This document shows positions 48,554-59,299 of a DNA stretch of 64,000 bases, piece after piece (position 1 is the first letter of the stretch; every line of letters starts with the position of its first letter). The DNA comes from Ruegeria sp. TM1040 (GTDB lineage: Bacteria; Pseudomonadota; Alphaproteobacteria; Rhodobacterales; Rhodobacteraceae), in NCBI RefSeq assembly GCF_000014065.1, contig NC_008044.1, forward strand, positions 1,387,501-1,451,500, in the 5' to 3' direction. Under the pieces are notes generated by a model that did not search any database, was not told the origin of the DNA, and saw only the letters and a list, made by a program, of their open reading frames with translations. Both the position numbers and the translations under genes were made by a program.

Positions 48554-49777
48554 ATGATTGAAAAACGCAAAAAAGCCCTGCCACAGGGCGAATTCATTGC
48601 TCTGATCGCGATGATGTTTGCAACCATCGCGTTCTCGATCGACGCGATGCTGCCCGCACTTCCGGAAATCGGCGCAAGTCTAAGCCCTGACGATATAAAT
48701 CAGGCTCAACTTATTATTTCTTCCTTTGTTCTTGGCATGGGGGTTGGCACCTTTTTTACCGGCCCCCTGTCAGATGCCTTCGGGCGCAAGCCGGTGATCT
48801 TTGTTGGCAGCGGTCTCTATTGCCTTGGCGCTCTGGCTTCGTTTTTCAGCCAGTCTCTGGAGACGATTTTGATCTCGCGGCTGCTGATGGGGCTTGGGGC
48901 TGCTGGCCCACGGGTGGTCGCGATCGCGATTGTGCGCGACCTTTATGTCGGGCGCGACATGGCGCGCATCATATCGCTCGCGATGATGATTTTTACGCTG
49001 GTGCCCGCCTTTGCGCCCCTGCTCGGAAGCGGCATCATTGCTGTCTCCAGCTGGCGCGGAATCTTTGTCGCCTTTGCGGTGTTTTCGCTGATCACCGTGC
49101 TCTGGATGAGCATCCGTCTTGAGGAGCCCTTGCCCCGGGACAAGCGTCGGCCTTTCCGGTTGCCGCAGCTCATGGGCGCGCTTCGCGAGATGGTCAGCCA
49201 TCCAACCGTACGTCTCTCGATCATGGCGCAGACCTTTTGCATGTCGATGTTGTTCACTGTTATCATAATGGTACAGCCCGTTTATGATGTCGTGTTCGCA
49301 CGCAGCGAGAGCTTTCCCTTCTGGTTCATGATGGTCGCTCTGATGGCCGGTACCGCCAGCTTGTTGAATGCCTCTTTGGTGGGGCGCATTGGTATGCGGC
49401 GCATGGTGACCTGGGCCCTGGGAGTTCAGATCCTCATCAGCACAGGTGTCTTCGCCCTGACCCAGCTCTCACTTGGCGAGCCGACGAGCTTTTACATTTT
49501 TGTCTTCTGGCAGACGAGCGTATTCTTCATGGTAGGGCTCACCCTCGGAAATTTGAATGCCATCGCCATGGAGCCAATGGGGCATATCGCTGGCATGGCA
49601 GCGTCCGTCATGGGCGCCCTTTCCACCGTGGCGGCGGCAGTGATTGCCGCGCCGATTGGCCTTCTGTTTGACGGCACGATCATCCCGATGGTTGGCGGTG
49701 TTCTTGCAACCGCTGGGCTGGCGTTCATCGTAATGCTCTGGATGGGGCGCGTTGAGGCGGCAGCAACTCCCGCATAA
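48554..49777 (+). CDS. Bcr/CflA family multidrug MFS transporter
   Basis: A 407-residue, 12-helix inner-membrane exporter, started at the ATG at 48554 after GAGAGG. The first helix region GEFIALIAMMFATIAFSIDA with MLPALPEIG and the motif-A-like GPLSDAFGRKPVIFVG are diagnostic of drug:proton antiporter-1 (Bcr/CflA). It probably exports drugs or metabolites. A terminator follows closely. There is no adjacent regulator, and expression control is not evident. Confidence 0.93.
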   Translation: MIEKRKKALPQGEFIALIAMMFATIAFSIDAMLPALPEIGASLSPDDINQAQLIISSFVLGMGVGTFFTGPLSDAFGRKPVIFVGSGLYCLGALASFFSQSLETILISRLLMGLGAAGPRVVAIAIVRDLYVGRDMARIISLAMMIFTLVPAFAPLLGSGIIAVSSWRGIFVAFAVFSLITVLWMSIRLEEPLPRDKRRPFRLPQLMGALREMVSHPTVRLSIMAQTFCMSMLFTVIIMVQPVYDVVFARSESFPFWFMMVALMAGTASLLNASLVGRIGMRRMVTWALGVQILISTGVFALTQLSLGEPTSFYIFVFWQTSVFFMVGLTLGNLNAIAMEPMGHIAGMAASVMGALSTVAAAVIAAPIGLLFDGTIIPMVGGVLATAGLAFIVMLWMGRVEAAATPA

Positions 49778-49782
49778 AAGAA

Positions 49783-49817
49783 CAGTCCCTCTGTCAGGCA
49801 GAGGGACTGTTTTAAAT
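49783..49817 (+). terminator. Rho-independent terminator after the MFS gene
   Basis: A 13-base-pair stem AACAGTCCCTCTG/CAGAGGGACTGTT with a 5-base loop, followed by TTT. It starts about 5 bases after the MFS stop and lies 40 bases before the convergent mfd stop. Confidence 0.85.
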
Positions 49818-49857
49818 CAAAACCTTATGTAGATCAGTTGATGGAGCGGCCATCGCC

Positions 49858-52800
49858 CTAGCGGTTCTTCTTGCGCTCCGCGATGATCTTTTCAGCAAGG
49901 TCACGCGCGATGGCAAAGGCCCCTTTGATCTTGTCGCTGTCCTTGCGCCAGTCACGACGCACGACGATCTTGTTGTCCTTGACCTTCGCCAACCCATTTT
50001 GGGATTGAATGAACTCAACCAGACCTTGGGGCGAGGCAAACTTGTCGTTGTGAAACTGGATGGTCGCGCCCTTGGGGCCACCATCGAGCTTGGCAATCCC
50101 GGCCTTCTTGCACATGGCCTTGATCCGAACCACCAACATCAACGTGTTGACTTCTTTTGGTAATTTCCCAAATCGGTCGATCAGCTCGGCGGCAAAGCCC
50201 TCAAGTTCAACTTTGGTTGTGAGCGAGGACAAGCGGCGATATAGGCCCAGACGCACGTCGAGATCCGGCACATAGGCTTCTGGGATCAGAACCGGCACGC
50301 CAAGATTGATCTGCGGCGCCCATTGATCGTCGCCTTCAACCAGCCCCTCGACCTCACCGGATTTGATCTTGGCAATCGCCTCTTCCAGCATCGATTGATA
50401 GAGCTCATAGCCCACATCTCGCATCTGACCGGACTGTTCCTCGCCAAGAAGGTTCCCTGCACCGCGGATGTCAAGGTCCTGAGATGCAAGAGTAAAACCT
50501 GCCCCCAGAGTGTCGAGCGAACCCAACACACGTAGCCGCTTTTCTGCGCTATCGGTGAGTCTTTGTCGTGGCTTTGTGGTCAGATAGGCATAGGCGCGGG
50601 TTTTGGAGCGCCCCACACGTCCACGGATCTGATAGAGCTGCGCCAGTCCAAACATATCGGCGCGATGCACAACCATTGTGTTAGCGGTGGGAATATCCAG
50701 CCCGGACTCAACAATCGTGGTCGCCAGAAGAATATCGTACTTGCCGTCATAAAAGGCGTTCATCCGGTCATCGAGTTCACCGGCGGCCATCTGCCCATTC
50801 GCCACCACATAGGACAGCTCCGGCAGTTGCTCCTGAAGGAAGGCTTCGATCTCGGGCAGATCGGAAATCCGCGGCACCACATAAAAGCTCTGCCCGCCCC
50901 GGTAGTGCTCGCGTAGCAGTGCTTCGCGAATGGTGATCGCGTCAAACTCGGTCACATAGGTACGGATCGCGAGACGATCCACTGGTGGCGTGCCAATAAT
51001 CGAGAGATCCCGAACCCCTGTCAGGCTGAGTTGAAGTGTCCGCGGGATCGGGGTTGCGGTGAGCGTCAGCACATGGATGTCGGATCGCAGCTGTTTTAGG
51101 CGCTCTTTGTGGGCCACACCAAAATGCTGCTCCTCGTCGATGATCAACAGCCCAAGGTTCTGAAAGCGGATATTCTTGGCCAATAGCGCATGGGTCCCCA
51201 CAACGATGTCGACCGTGCCCTTGGCCATGCCTTCGCGTGTCTGGCTAGCCTCTTTTGAAGTCACAAAGCGCGACAACTGTCTGACTTCGAGAGGAAATCC
51301 ACGGAACCTCTCTTTGAAAGCCGCAGCGTGCTGACGGGCGAGCAATGTGGTCGGCGCAACAATCGCGACCTGAAGGCCGGACATTGCCGCCACGAATGCG
51401 GCGCGCATGGCCACTTCGGTCTTGCCAAAGCCAACATCGCCGCAGATCAGACGATCCATCGGCTGACCCGAGTTGAGGTCGCTAATTACATCTTCGATGG
51501 CGCGCAGCTGATCGTCGGTTTCCTGATAGGGGAAACGGGCGGAGAACTCTTCCCAGGCATGCGGCGGCGGATCCATCGCAGGCGCTTTGCGCAAGGCGCG
51601 CTCAGCGGCAATGCGGATCAAGCGATCCGCCATCTCGCGGATGCGCTCCTTGAGGCGGGCTTTCTTGGCCTGCCAGGCACCGCCTCCGAGCTTATCCAAG
51701 AGGCCTTCGTCATGGCCGTATTTGGACAGCAGTTCGATGTTTTCAACCGGAAGATAGAGCTTTGACTCTTCGGCATATTCCAGCAACAAACATTCATGTG
51801 CAGCGCCCGCGGCAGTCACGACCTCAAGTCCGATATAGCGGCCAATGCCGTGATCGACATGCACCACAAGATCCCCCGGAGAGAGGGATTGCGCCTCGGT
51901 GAGGAAATTCTCCGCCTTGCGGCGCCGCTTGGGCTTGCGGATCAGCCGATCCCCAAGCACGTCCTGTTCGGAGATCACCGTCATATCCGGTGCTTCAAAA
52001 CCGTGTTCCAGCGCCCAGACCGCGAGGTGGAGGCCAGACTTTCCGATCCGCCGTCCGTCCGAGACAGCGATCGTCTCGGCGAGGCCCTCATCCTCGATGA
52101 GGCCGCTCAGGCGTTCACGCGCACCCTCGGAATAGGAGGCAACAACCACTGGCCCCTTGGTCATCCGCGCTTTGATATGGTCGGCTAACGCACCAAAAAG
52201 ACTTATGTTTTCCTGCTGGCGCTCGGGCGAAAAATTGCGTCCGATGCGACCGCCCGCATCGACCACACCAGGGCCGGAGGCCTGAGGGAACGGATGGAAT
52301 TGAACCGCGCGATGGGCGTCAATCTGCGTCTCCCAGGTGGTGTCATCGAGATAGAGAAGCCGTGGCGGGGTCGGTTTATAGACCGAGTCCATGCGCCCCT
52401 TGGTGTCCATCGCGATTTTGCGGGTCTCATATTGATCGACGATGCTGTCCCATCGCGCCAAACGCGCCGGGGTCAGCTGATCGTCCAGCGTGACCGATGC
52501 ATCGGGCATATAGTCAAACAGGGTCTCAAGCCGCTCATGAAAAAACGGCAACCAATGCTCCATGCCTTGATGTTTGCGCCCTGCACTTACGGCCTCATAA
52601 AGCGGATCATCACTGCCGGCCGCGCCGAACTCTATGCGGTAATTCTGTCGAAACCGGGTGATCGCGGCCTCATCAAGGATCACCTCGGAAACCGGCGCAA
52701 GCTCGACCACCTCGAGCTTTTCGGTGGTGCGCTGGGTGGCGGGATCAAACCGGCGCGCGCCATCAAGCGTGTCGCCAAAGAGATCAAGCCGAACCGGCCC

Positions 52801-53307
52801 GCTTTCGCCGGGCGGAAAGATGTCGATGATGCCGCCGCGAATGGCGTAGTCGCCGGGTTCCATCACCGTTGGGCTTTGGGAGAACCCCATACGCACCAGG
52901 AACTTACGCAACGCATCTTCATCAATTCTGGAGTTCACCCGCGCGGAGAATGCGGCTTCTTTCAAAACCTCGCGCGCAGGGACGCGTTGCATGGCGGCAT
53001 TCAGCGTGGTGAGCAGGATGAACTGGTCCGGCAACCCGTGCACCAGCGCCGCAAGGGTCGCCATGCGCGCAGCGGAAATATCAGCATTGGGCGAGACACG
53101 GTCATAAGGCAGACAATCCCAGCCGGGGAAGATCACCACCGGAATCTCTGGGGCAAAGAACCGCAAAGCCGCGCGCATGGCTTCAAGCCGCTTGTCATCG
53201 CGGGCGATATGCAGCACCGGGCCGGCGCTTCGCGCCATTTCTTTCAGAACCAGGCGCGCGTCATACCCCTCGGGTGCGCCCCCCATTACGACGGATTGCT
53301 GTGACAT
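49858..53307 (-). CDS. mfd: Transcription-repair coupling factor Mfd
   Basis: An 1149-residue ATP-dependent DNA translocase that removes stalled RNA polymerase at lesions and recruits UvrA. Domains in order: the UvrB-homologous N-terminus ([38 protein letters not shown]), the RNA-polymerase-interacting CarD-like domain ([20 protein letters not shown]), and the RecG-type helicase with Walker [19 protein letters not shown] box [10 protein letters not shown] and motif [11 protein letters not shown]. The TRCF C-terminus ([20 protein letters not shown]) completes it. Length is standard. Confidence 0.97.
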   Translation of the reverse strand: MSQQSVVMGGAPEGYDARLVLKEMARSAGPVLHIARDDKRLEAMRAALRFFAPEIPVVIFPGWDCLPYDRVSPNADISAARMATLAALVHGLPDQFILLTTLNAAMQRVPAREVLKEAAFSARVNSRIDEDALRKFLVRMGFSQSPTVMEPGDYAIRGGIIDIFPPGESGPVRLDLFGDTLDGARRFDPATQRTTEKLEVVELAPVSEVILDEAAITRFRQNYRIEFGAAGSDDPLYEAVSAGRKHQGMEHWLPFFHERLETLFDYMPDASVTLDDQLTPARLARWDSIVDQYETRKIAMDTKGRMDSVYKPTPPRLLYLDDTTWETQIDAHRAVQFHPFPQASGPGVVDAGGRIGRNFSPERQQENISLFGALADHIKARMTKGPVVVASYSEGARERLSGLIEDEGLAETIAVSDGRRIGKSGLHLAVWALEHGFEAPDMTVISEQDVLGDRLIRKPKRRRKAENFLTEAQSLSPGDLVVHVDHGIGRYIGLEVVTAAGAAHECLLLEYAEESKLYLPVENIELLSKYGHDEGLLDKLGGGAWQAKKARLKERIREMADRLIRIAAERALRKAPAMDPPPHAWEEFSARFPYQETDDQLRAIEDVISDLNSGQPMDRLICGDVGFGKTEVAMRAAFVAAMSGLQVAIVAPTTLLARQHAAAFKERFRGFPLEVRQLSRFVTSKEASQTREGMAKGTVDIVVGTHALLAKNIRFQNLGLLIIDEEQHFGVAHKERLKQLRSDIHVLTLTATPIPRTLQLSLTGVRDLSIIGTPPVDRLAIRTYVTEFDAITIREALLREHYRGGQSFYVVPRISDLPEIEAFLQEQLPELSYVVANGQMAAGELDDRMNAFYDGKYDILLATTIVESGLDIPTANTMVVHRADMFGLAQLYQIRGRVGRSKTRAYAYLTTKPRQRLTDSAEKRLRVLGSLDTLGAGFTLASQDLDIRGAGNLLGEEQSGQMRDVGYELYQSMLEEAIAKIKSGEVEGLVEGDDQWAPQINLGVPVLIPEAYVPDLDVRLGLYRRLSSLTTKVELEGFAAELIDRFGKLPKEVNTLMLVVRIKAMCKKAGIAKLDGGPKGATIQFHNDKFASPQGLVEFIQSQNGLAKVKDNKIVVRRDWRKDSDKIKGAFAIARDLAEKIIAERKKNR

Positions 53308-53337
53308 AAGCGTTCCTTAGTAGATCCTGTTGGCTCT

Positions 53338-53859
53338 TTAGCCGAGCGCGCCAAAAGTGAGGTTCTGATACATTCCCCAAAGGGCGGTGACAAATATCGA
53401 GATAACGCCGACCAACTGTATCAGAACCCGCGCCCGTGTGAGCCGTTTGCGCAGCGCATCAATATCATGCGGCGTGCGCAGGGCCCGAGCGGCGCGCAGG
53501 TTAATTAGGCCGACGACATACATCGGTATCAGCATCAGCACCACGGCCTGTGCAAATTCGACGCGGTAGTAAAACCCCAAAAGCACCAAGGTGGTGATCA
53601 TAAAAAACGCAAAAGCAGTGAGGGCAAACCCCGAAACTTCAGAGATATAAAGAAGCCTGTTCACCTGAATGCGCACCGCATCCTGGAGATCTTGGGCCGC
53701 TGATCCACCGTGTTTTGCCGCGCGCGCGACCATGTCAAAGGGTACGCCAAGAACCCAGTGGCTCGCCGAGGACCACAGCACCGCCAGCGCGATCCAGTAC
53801 CAAAGGTTCGAAAACGACCTGAGGTCGATCAACTCGAAGATGAGACTAAAGAGATCCAA
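53338..53859 (-). CDS. Conserved inner-membrane protein downstream of hemB region
   Basis: A 173-residue protein with four predicted membrane segments (FSNLWYWIALAVLWSSASHW; FALTAFAFFMITTLVLLGFY; AVVLMLIPMYVVGLINL; LIQLVGVISIFVTALWGMYQ). A TTG at 53859 (DLFSLIFELIDLRSFSNLWY follows) is the best start. No ATG is available until well into the protein, and the codons further upstream lie opposite the hemB leader and look non-coding. It lies 30 bases before mfd on the same strand, so it may be cotranscribed with it. Function unknown. Confidence 0.7.
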   Translation of the reverse strand: MDLFSLIFELIDLRSFSNLWYWIALAVLWSSASHWVLGVPFDMVARAAKHGGSAAQDLQDAVRIQVNRLLYISEVSGFALTAFAFFMITTLVLLGFYYRVEFAQAVVLMLIPMYVVGLINLRAARALRTPHDIDALRKRLTRARVLIQLVGVISIFVTALWGMYQNLTFGALG

Positions 53860-54036
53860 GGTGTTTGGGTTCCCCAAGAGAGTAAACAAAAGACGCCCTG
53901 CGCGCTGCCTGCCCTGTATCCATCGCCACGCTCTGCGACACAAGTGCTGCTGCGTCAGAAATGCGCGGATCGGAGACTTGTGAAGCACCACTGTTCCATG
54001 CAACCCATGTGCACCGGAACAGAATACGAGACCGAG

Positions 54037-55035
54037 ATGCCCCATATCAGCGCTTCCTTTCCTGCCTCCCGCCCCCGTCGCCTGCGTGCCTCTGCCGCTT
54101 TGCGCGACCTCACGCGGGAGAACGAACTCTCGGTGAATGACCTGATCTGGCCGGTTTTTGTACGCGATGGGGAGGGGATCGAGGAGCCGGTTCCCTCGAT
54201 GCCAGGCGTGGTGCGGCGCTCTGTCGACAAGGTGGTTGAGGCCGCCGTCGAAGCGCAGGCACTCGGAATTCCGGCGATCTGCCTCTTTCCCTACACGGAT
54301 CCGTCTTTGAAAACAGAGGATTGTGCCGAGGCTTGGAACCCGGAGAACCTCTGCAATCGGGCCATCCGTGGGATCAAGGCCGCGGCGCCCGATCTCGCCG
54401 TGATGACCGATGTCGCGCTAGATCCCTATAATATCAACGGCCACGACGGCTTTGTGATTGATGGCGAAATTCGCAACGACGAAACCGTCGAGGCGCTGGT
54501 CAAGATGACCCTCGCACAGGCCGAGGCCGGGGCGGATATCATCGGCCCCTCTGACATGATGGACGGGCGCATCGGAGCCATGCGGTCTGCATTGGAAAGG
54601 AAGGGATTTCAGAATGTTACGATCCTGTCCTACTCTGCAAAATACGCGTCTGGATTTTATGGACCGTTTCGTGATGCGGTCGGCGCCTCGGGGGCCCTGA
54701 CCGGCGACAAGAAGACCTATCAGATGGACCCCGCCAACACCAATGAAGCCCTTCGCATGATTGAACGCGATCTGCGCGAGGGGGCGGATATGGTGATGGT
54801 GAAACCCGGATTGCCCTATCTCGACATCTGCCACCGCGTGAAAGAGACCTTCCAGGTCCCGACCTTTGCCTACCAGGTGTCAGGAGAATACGCGATGATC
54901 CAAGCGGCGGCTCTGAATGGTTGGATCGATGGGGAAAAAGTTATGCTAGAAAGCCTCATGGCCTTCCGTCGGGCTGGATGTGATGGTGTGCTTACCTATT
55001 TTGCGCCACAGGTCGCGAAACTGTTGAACGGCTAA
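54037..55035 (+). CDS. hemB: Porphobilinogen synthase (delta-aminolevulinic acid dehydratase)
   Basis: A 332-residue heme-pathway enzyme that condenses two aminolevulinate molecules, from the ATG at 54037. Both active-site lysines are present (ILSYSAKYASGFYGPFRDA and MVMVKPGLPYLDI). The metal loop reads TDVALDPYNINGHDG instead of the cysteine-rich zinc loop, so this is the magnesium/potassium-type enzyme usual in Rhodobacterales and pseudomonads. The N-terminal SRPRRLRASAALRDLTRENE is typical. The frame is open far upstream, but those codons are antisense to the membrane-protein gene. Confidence 0.97.
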   Translation: MPHISASFPASRPRRLRASAALRDLTRENELSVNDLIWPVFVRDGEGIEEPVPSMPGVVRRSVDKVVEAAVEAQALGIPAICLFPYTDPSLKTEDCAEAWNPENLCNRAIRGIKAAAPDLAVMTDVALDPYNINGHDGFVIDGEIRNDETVEALVKMTLAQAEAGADIIGPSDMMDGRIGAMRSALERKGFQNVTILSYSAKYASGFYGPFRDAVGASGALTGDKKTYQMDPANTNEALRMIERDLREGADMVMVKPGLPYLDICHRVKETFQVPTFAYQVSGEYAMIQAAALNGWIDGEKVMLESLMAFRRAGCDGVLTYFAPQVAKLLNG

Positions 55036-55164
55036 ACCTCTTTGCAAGACCCCGGCAGGAACCTGCTCAATCGGGCAGGCTTCAAAGTGACAGCTTTAGG
55101 GATTATGCATATAGTTGTGTCAAACAAAGCGCCAAAGCGCAGATTCACGAGCAGGTAACAGAAC

Positions 55165-55737
55165 ATGAGCACATCCAAATCCCGTCTTTCCCGTCGTGCG
55201 TTTACCGCCAGCGGACTCGCGGCCATTGGGGCCACCGCAGCATGCAGCAACGGGATCGGCAACACCAATGACGTGAAAATCGACGCCCGCGTCAATGCCA
55301 CCCTCAATCAGATGTATGACCGCTATCCCGGCACCCGCGATCTGGCACAGAAATCTGCCGGTATGCTGGTGATGCCCCTCGTCACCGAGGCGGGCTTTAT
55401 CTTTGGTGGCGCCTATGGGCGCGGCGCGCTGCGGATCAATGGCGCCACGGTTGACTATTATGCCGCCCTCAAGGGCAACGCCGGTCTGCAGCTGGGCGCG
55501 CAGCAATATTCCCATGTCTTGTTCTTTATGACCGACGCCGCGCTGGCGCGGTTCCGCCGCTCGTCGGGTTGGACGGCCGGTGCAGATCTTGAGTATGTGG
55601 TCATCGACGAAGGCGACGCACTGACGGCGGATACAAATACGCTGACGGCGCCTGTGGTTGCTGCAGTCTTTGGTCAGGCCGGGATTCGGATCGGAGCCAC
55701 CATCGAGGGCTCCAAATACACACGTATCATTCCCTGA
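55165..55737 (+). CDS. SYLF-domain (YSC84-like) lipid-binding lipoprotein
   Basis: A 190-residue exported protein. The N-terminus has a twin-arginine-like SRRAFTASGLAAIGATAAC that ends in a lipobox-like TAAC, suggesting Tat export and lipidation. The rest carries the SYLF blocks DLAQKSAGMLVMPLVTEAGF, IFGGAYGRGALRI, YYAALKGNAGLQLGAQQYSH and ADLEYVVIDEGDA. SYLF proteins bind phospholipids; bacterial ones are found in the envelope with unclear roles. It is a single gene between hemB and a terminator. Confidence 0.87.
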   Translation: MSTSKSRLSRRAFTASGLAAIGATAACSNGIGNTNDVKIDARVNATLNQMYDRYPGTRDLAQKSAGMLVMPLVTEAGFIFGGAYGRGALRINGATVDYYAALKGNAGLQLGAQQYSHVLFFMTDAALARFRRSSGWTAGADLEYVVIDEGDALTADTNTLTAPVVAAVFGQAGIRIGATIEGSKYTRIIP

Positions 55738-55764
55738 TTTTGTTTTATATCAAGGTGATGAAGA

Positions 55765-55794
55765 CCTCCCCTCATTCGAGGGGAGGCTTTTTTT
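55765..55794 (+). terminator. Rho-independent terminator after the SYLF gene
   Basis: A stem CCTCCCCT/AGGGGAGG with a 6-base loop, followed closely by a run of seven Ts (55788-55794). It reaches the last base of the convergent dehydrogenase gene. Confidence 0.88.
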
Positions 55795-56666
55795 CAGCCC
55801 AAGGCCCGCAGCCGTTTGATCAGGGATGAGGTGTCCCAACGCCCGCCGCCCAGTTTTTGAACGTCCTTGTAGAACTGATCGACCAAGGCCGTGACAGGCA
55901 GGCTTGCGCCAATGTCGTCGGCGGTATCAAGGCAGATTCCGAGATCCTTGCGCATCCAGTCCACGGCAAACCCGTGCTCGAACTCATCGTCGAGCATGGT
56001 CTCATAGCGATTTGCCATCTGCCAGCTGCCCGCTGCCCCCTGACTGATCACCTCGACCACCGCGCGCCCGTCGAGCCCGGCTTTCTCCGCAAAATGAAGC
56101 GCTTCGCTCAAACCTTGCACAAGGCCGGCAATGGCGATCTGGTTGCACATTTTGGTCATCTGGCCTGCGCCACTTTCACCGATGCGCCGGCAGATCCGTG
56201 CATAGGCTTCCATCACTGGCGCAGCTTTGTCGTAATCCGCAGCATCCCCGCCGCACATCACCGAAAGAACCCCATTCTCGGCCCCCGCCTGACCGCCCGA
56301 GATCGGAGCGTCGACAAACCCAAGCTGCGCGTCTTTGGCGCGGGCGTAGAGCTCTGCCGTGACCTCTGCTGATACCGTGGTGTGATCGACAAAGATCGCA
56401 CCCGGTTTCATTCCGGCAAAGGCACCGTCCTCACCTAGGCAAACAGAGCGCAAATCATCGTCATTGCCCACACAGGCCATGACAAAATCCGCGTTTTGTG
56501 CGGCCTCTCTGGGCGTTGGCGCAGACCGACCGCCCGTCGCTGCCGCCCAGCCTTCGGCCTTTGCAGTTGTGCGGTTGTAAACCGTGACCTCATGCCCGGC
56601 CTTTTGCAGATGCCCGGCCATCGGATACCCCATGACCCCGAGCCCAAGGAACGCAATTTTTGCCAT
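55794..56666 (-). CDS. Beta-hydroxyacid dehydrogenase (3-hydroxyisobutyrate/tartronate semialdehyde reductase type)
   Basis: A 290-residue NAD(P)-dependent enzyme from the ATG at 56666 (MAKIAFLGLGVMGYPMAGHL); upstream codons are not family-like. It has the Rossmann motif GLGVMG, the substrate motif VDAPISGGQAGAENGVLSVM, and the catalytic Lys in GAGQMTKMCNQI. It oxidises or reduces a 3-hydroxyacid. Close relatives act on 2-hydroxy-3-oxopropionate or 3-hydroxyisobutyrate, which cannot be told apart here. It is divergent from the acylase gene. Confidence 0.9.
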   Translation of the reverse strand: MAKIAFLGLGVMGYPMAGHLQKAGHEVTVYNRTTAKAEGWAAATGGRSAPTPREAAQNADFVMACVGNDDDLRSVCLGEDGAFAGMKPGAIFVDHTTVSAEVTAELYARAKDAQLGFVDAPISGGQAGAENGVLSVMCGGDAADYDKAAPVMEAYARICRRIGESGAGQMTKMCNQIAIAGLVQGLSEALHFAEKAGLDGRAVVEVISQGAAGSWQMANRYETMLDDEFEHGFAVDWMRKDLGICLDTADDIGASLPVTALVDQFYKDVQKLGGGRWDTSSLIKRLRALG

Positions 56667-56779
56667 GTCCTTTCCCCCTGTTCTGTCTTCGCATATGTTG
56701 GCGCCAACCCTAGCAGCACCCGCCCAAAGCGCAATGCGGCTTGGCAACAAACACAGAAATACCAAGGGAATAGAAAAGA

Positions 56780-59269
56780 ATGGCACGCCTCTTCCGCTGG
56801 CTCCTCCGCCTCACGGCTGGTACGATTCTGCTTGGTATTCTGGGGGCGATCCTGGTCTATTTCCTCGCGGCGCAGTCCTTGCCAGACTATGACAAGGAGA
56901 TCGCCCTGCCCGGCCCTACGGCTCCGGTCGAGATCGTGCGCGACAACGCGAATGTGCCGCATATCTTTGGCAGCTTTGGTGCCTCGGATGAGGACGTGTT
57001 TTTTGGGCTCGGGTATGCTCATGCGCAGGATCGACTGTGGCAGATGGCCGTGATGCGACGCACGGCGCAGGGTCGGCTTTCCGAGGTCTTTGGCCCCCGT
57101 ACCGTCCGCACAGACAGTTTTTTGCGGCGGCTTGATCTTTATGGGGCGGCGCGAAGTTCGGTTTCCGCCCAGAGCCCCGAAACGCTCCGGGCGCTGCAGG
57201 CCTATGCTGCGGGCGTGAATGCGCGCCTGCAAGAGATCAACGAAGACGCGCTGGGGCGTGGGGCACCGGAAATGTTCCTGTTCAACATGCCCATAGCGCC
57301 GTGGCAGCCCGCCGACAGCATCGCCATTATGAAACTGATGGCCGTGCAGCTCTCATCCAATATGCAAGAAGAGATCCTGCGCGCGCAGACTTCCATTGCC
57401 CTCGATGATCCCAAACGCCTTGAGGATATCCTGCCCGATGCTCCCGGCTCTGGGACGGCGACGCTTCCGGAATATACGGAGCTGTTTCCCGGCCTCCCGG
57501 GATTTCGTGGTCTCGAGGAACAGCGCCGGGCGCAAACGGCGCATGCTGCGTTGATGCCCCTGGCGCCACGTGGGCTTGGTGGGGCTTCGAATGCCTGGGC
57601 TGCGGCGCCCAATCGTTCGGCGGCGGGTGGCACGCTTCTTGCCAATGACCCGCATCTGAAGCTGACAGCGCCCGGAACCTGGTATCTGGCACGTCTTGAG
57701 CTTGGCACCGGCGGTGTGATTGGTGGCACAATCCCGGGCATCCCGGCTGTGCTCACCGGGCGTTCTCAGCAGTTGGGATGGGGGCTCACCTCTTCCTATC
57801 TGGATGATCAGGACCTCTTTATCGAGAAGATCAACCCGGACAACCCGCAGCAGTATCTGACCCCAAATGGCTACAAGGACTTCACATCGCGGCCTTCGAT
57901 CGTGCAGATAAAGGGCAATGCGCCGCTGACGCTGACCCTGCGCTGGACCGAAAACGGGCCGGTTCTGCCCGGCTCGCTGTTTGAGCTCAGCACCATTACG
58001 CCGCCCGGCCACGTTGTGAGCCTAGGGTGGACGGCATTGTCGCGCGAGGACACCTCGATGACTGCGGCGCTCGATCTGATGCGGGCAGAAAATGTCGCGC
58101 AGGCCATTGCCGCAGGCGAGAACTTCATCGCGCCTTCCCAAAATATCACGCTGGCGGATCATGACACCATCGCGCTCAAGACCGTGGGCGTCATGCCCGA
58201 CCGCGACCTGCGCAACCAAAGCCGGGGACGCCTGCCCAACCAGGGCTGGCGGCGCGAAAACCGCTGGCAAGGGCGCTTGCCCTATGCGGCGAACCCGGAG
58301 TTCATTGCGCCCAGCGGTGGGATTTTGGGAAATACAAACAACAAGTTGCTAGAGCGCCCCTTTCCCAACCACGTCAGTTATTCCTGGGGCGACACACAGC
58401 GGATCAATCGCTGGCGCCGTCTGATGCAGAGCCGCGAGGTGCATACCCGCGACAGTTTCATCGAAGCGCAGCTCGATACGGTTTCCTATAGCGCGCAAAC
58501 CCTCCTGCCTCTTATCGGGGCGGATCTGTGGTTCACCGGTGAAGCTGCGCCCAATGGCACGCCGGAACGCCAGCGCCAGATCGCATTGTCGCTCTTGGCG
58601 GAGTGGAACGGCGAGATGAACGAGCATTTGCCCGAGCCTCTGATCTACGCAAGTTGGGTGCGTGCTTTGCAAAAACGTCTGATCGAGGACGACCTAGGCC
58701 CCCTTGCGGATGCGTTTGACCGGGTTGAGCCGCTGTTCCTGGAACGGGTGTTCCGCAATATCGATGGCGCTGCAGCCTGGTGTGATGTCGCCCAGAGCGC
58801 CCCGACCGAGAGCTGCACCGACATGGCGCGCCTCGCGCTGGACGACGCGCTCGTCTACATCAGCGAAAACTACGGCAGTACATTGGAAAGCCTGCGCTGG
58901 GGGGATGCGCATCAGGCCACCCAGGATCACGAGGTCTTGGGCGAGGTGCCGTTCCTGCGCTATTTCGTCAACATCCGTCAATCCACCAGTGGTGGAGACA
59001 ATACGCTGCAGCGCGGCCTCACCTCGGGCGAGGAGCCGGCGCCCTTCAACAATGTGCATGGGGCGGGCTATCGCGGTGTCTATGATTTCGCCGATCCCGA
59101 AAGCTCTGTTTTCATTATAGCAACAGGCCAGTCCGGGCATTTCCTGTCGCGCTACTACGATGACATGGCACAGTACTGGCGGCGTGGGGAGTATATCCCG
59201 ATGTCTCTCGACGAAAAACTGGCGCGCGCCGCTTCCGTCGGCGTCACCCGTATCCTGCCGCGCAACTAA
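56780..59269 (+). CDS. Penicillin acylase family Ntn-hydrolase
   Basis: An 829-residue precursor. An N-terminal membrane/signal segment (LTAGTILLGILGAILVYFLA) leads to the alpha chain with IVRDNANVPHIFGSFGASDE and FFGLGYAHAQDRLWQMAVMR. Autoprocessing should occur before the nucleophile Ser in GLGGASNAWAAAPNRSAAGG, followed by TLLANDPHLKL and the beta-chain blocks. The family cleaves amide bonds of beta-lactams, acyl-homoserine lactones or lipopeptides. In a Roseobacter, quorum-signal acylase is a plausible but unproven role. The protein is expected in the periplasm, anchored or released. Confidence 0.9.
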   Translation: MARLFRWLLRLTAGTILLGILGAILVYFLAAQSLPDYDKEIALPGPTAPVEIVRDNANVPHIFGSFGASDEDVFFGLGYAHAQDRLWQMAVMRRTAQGRLSEVFGPRTVRTDSFLRRLDLYGAARSSVSAQSPETLRALQAYAAGVNARLQEINEDALGRGAPEMFLFNMPIAPWQPADSIAIMKLMAVQLSSNMQEEILRAQTSIALDDPKRLEDILPDAPGSGTATLPEYTELFPGLPGFRGLEEQRRAQTAHAALMPLAPRGLGGASNAWAAAPNRSAAGGTLLANDPHLKLTAPGTWYLARLELGTGGVIGGTIPGIPAVLTGRSQQLGWGLTSSYLDDQDLFIEKINPDNPQQYLTPNGYKDFTSRPSIVQIKGNAPLTLTLRWTENGPVLPGSLFELSTITPPGHVVSLGWTALSREDTSMTAALDLMRAENVAQAIAAGENFIAPSQNITLADHDTIALKTVGVMPDRDLRNQSRGRLPNQGWRRENRWQGRLPYAANPEFIAPSGGILGNTNNKLLERPFPNHVSYSWGDTQRINRWRRLMQSREVHTRDSFIEAQLDTVSYSAQTLLPLIGADLWFTGEAAPNGTPERQRQIALSLLAEWNGEMNEHLPEPLIYASWVRALQKRLIEDDLGPLADAFDRVEPLFLERVFRNIDGAAAWCDVAQSAPTESCTDMARLALDDALVYISENYGSTLESLRWGDAHQATQDHEVLGEVPFLRYFVNIRQSTSGGDNTLQRGLTSGEEPAPFNNVHGAGYRGVYDFADPESSVFIIATGQSGHFLSRYYDDMAQYWRRGEYIPMSLDEKLARAASVGVTRILPRN

Positions 59270-59271
59270 AG

Positions 59272-59299
59272 AAAAACGCAGCGCTCTAGAGCGCTGCGT
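59272..59299 (-). terminator. Terminator of the hfq-hflX operon overlapping the hflX stop
   Basis: A perfect 24-base palindrome (ACGCAGCGCTCT/AGAGCGCTGCGT, 59276-59299) includes the hflX stop codon, and for leftward transcripts is followed by TTTTT (complement of 59272-59276). Confidence 0.75.
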
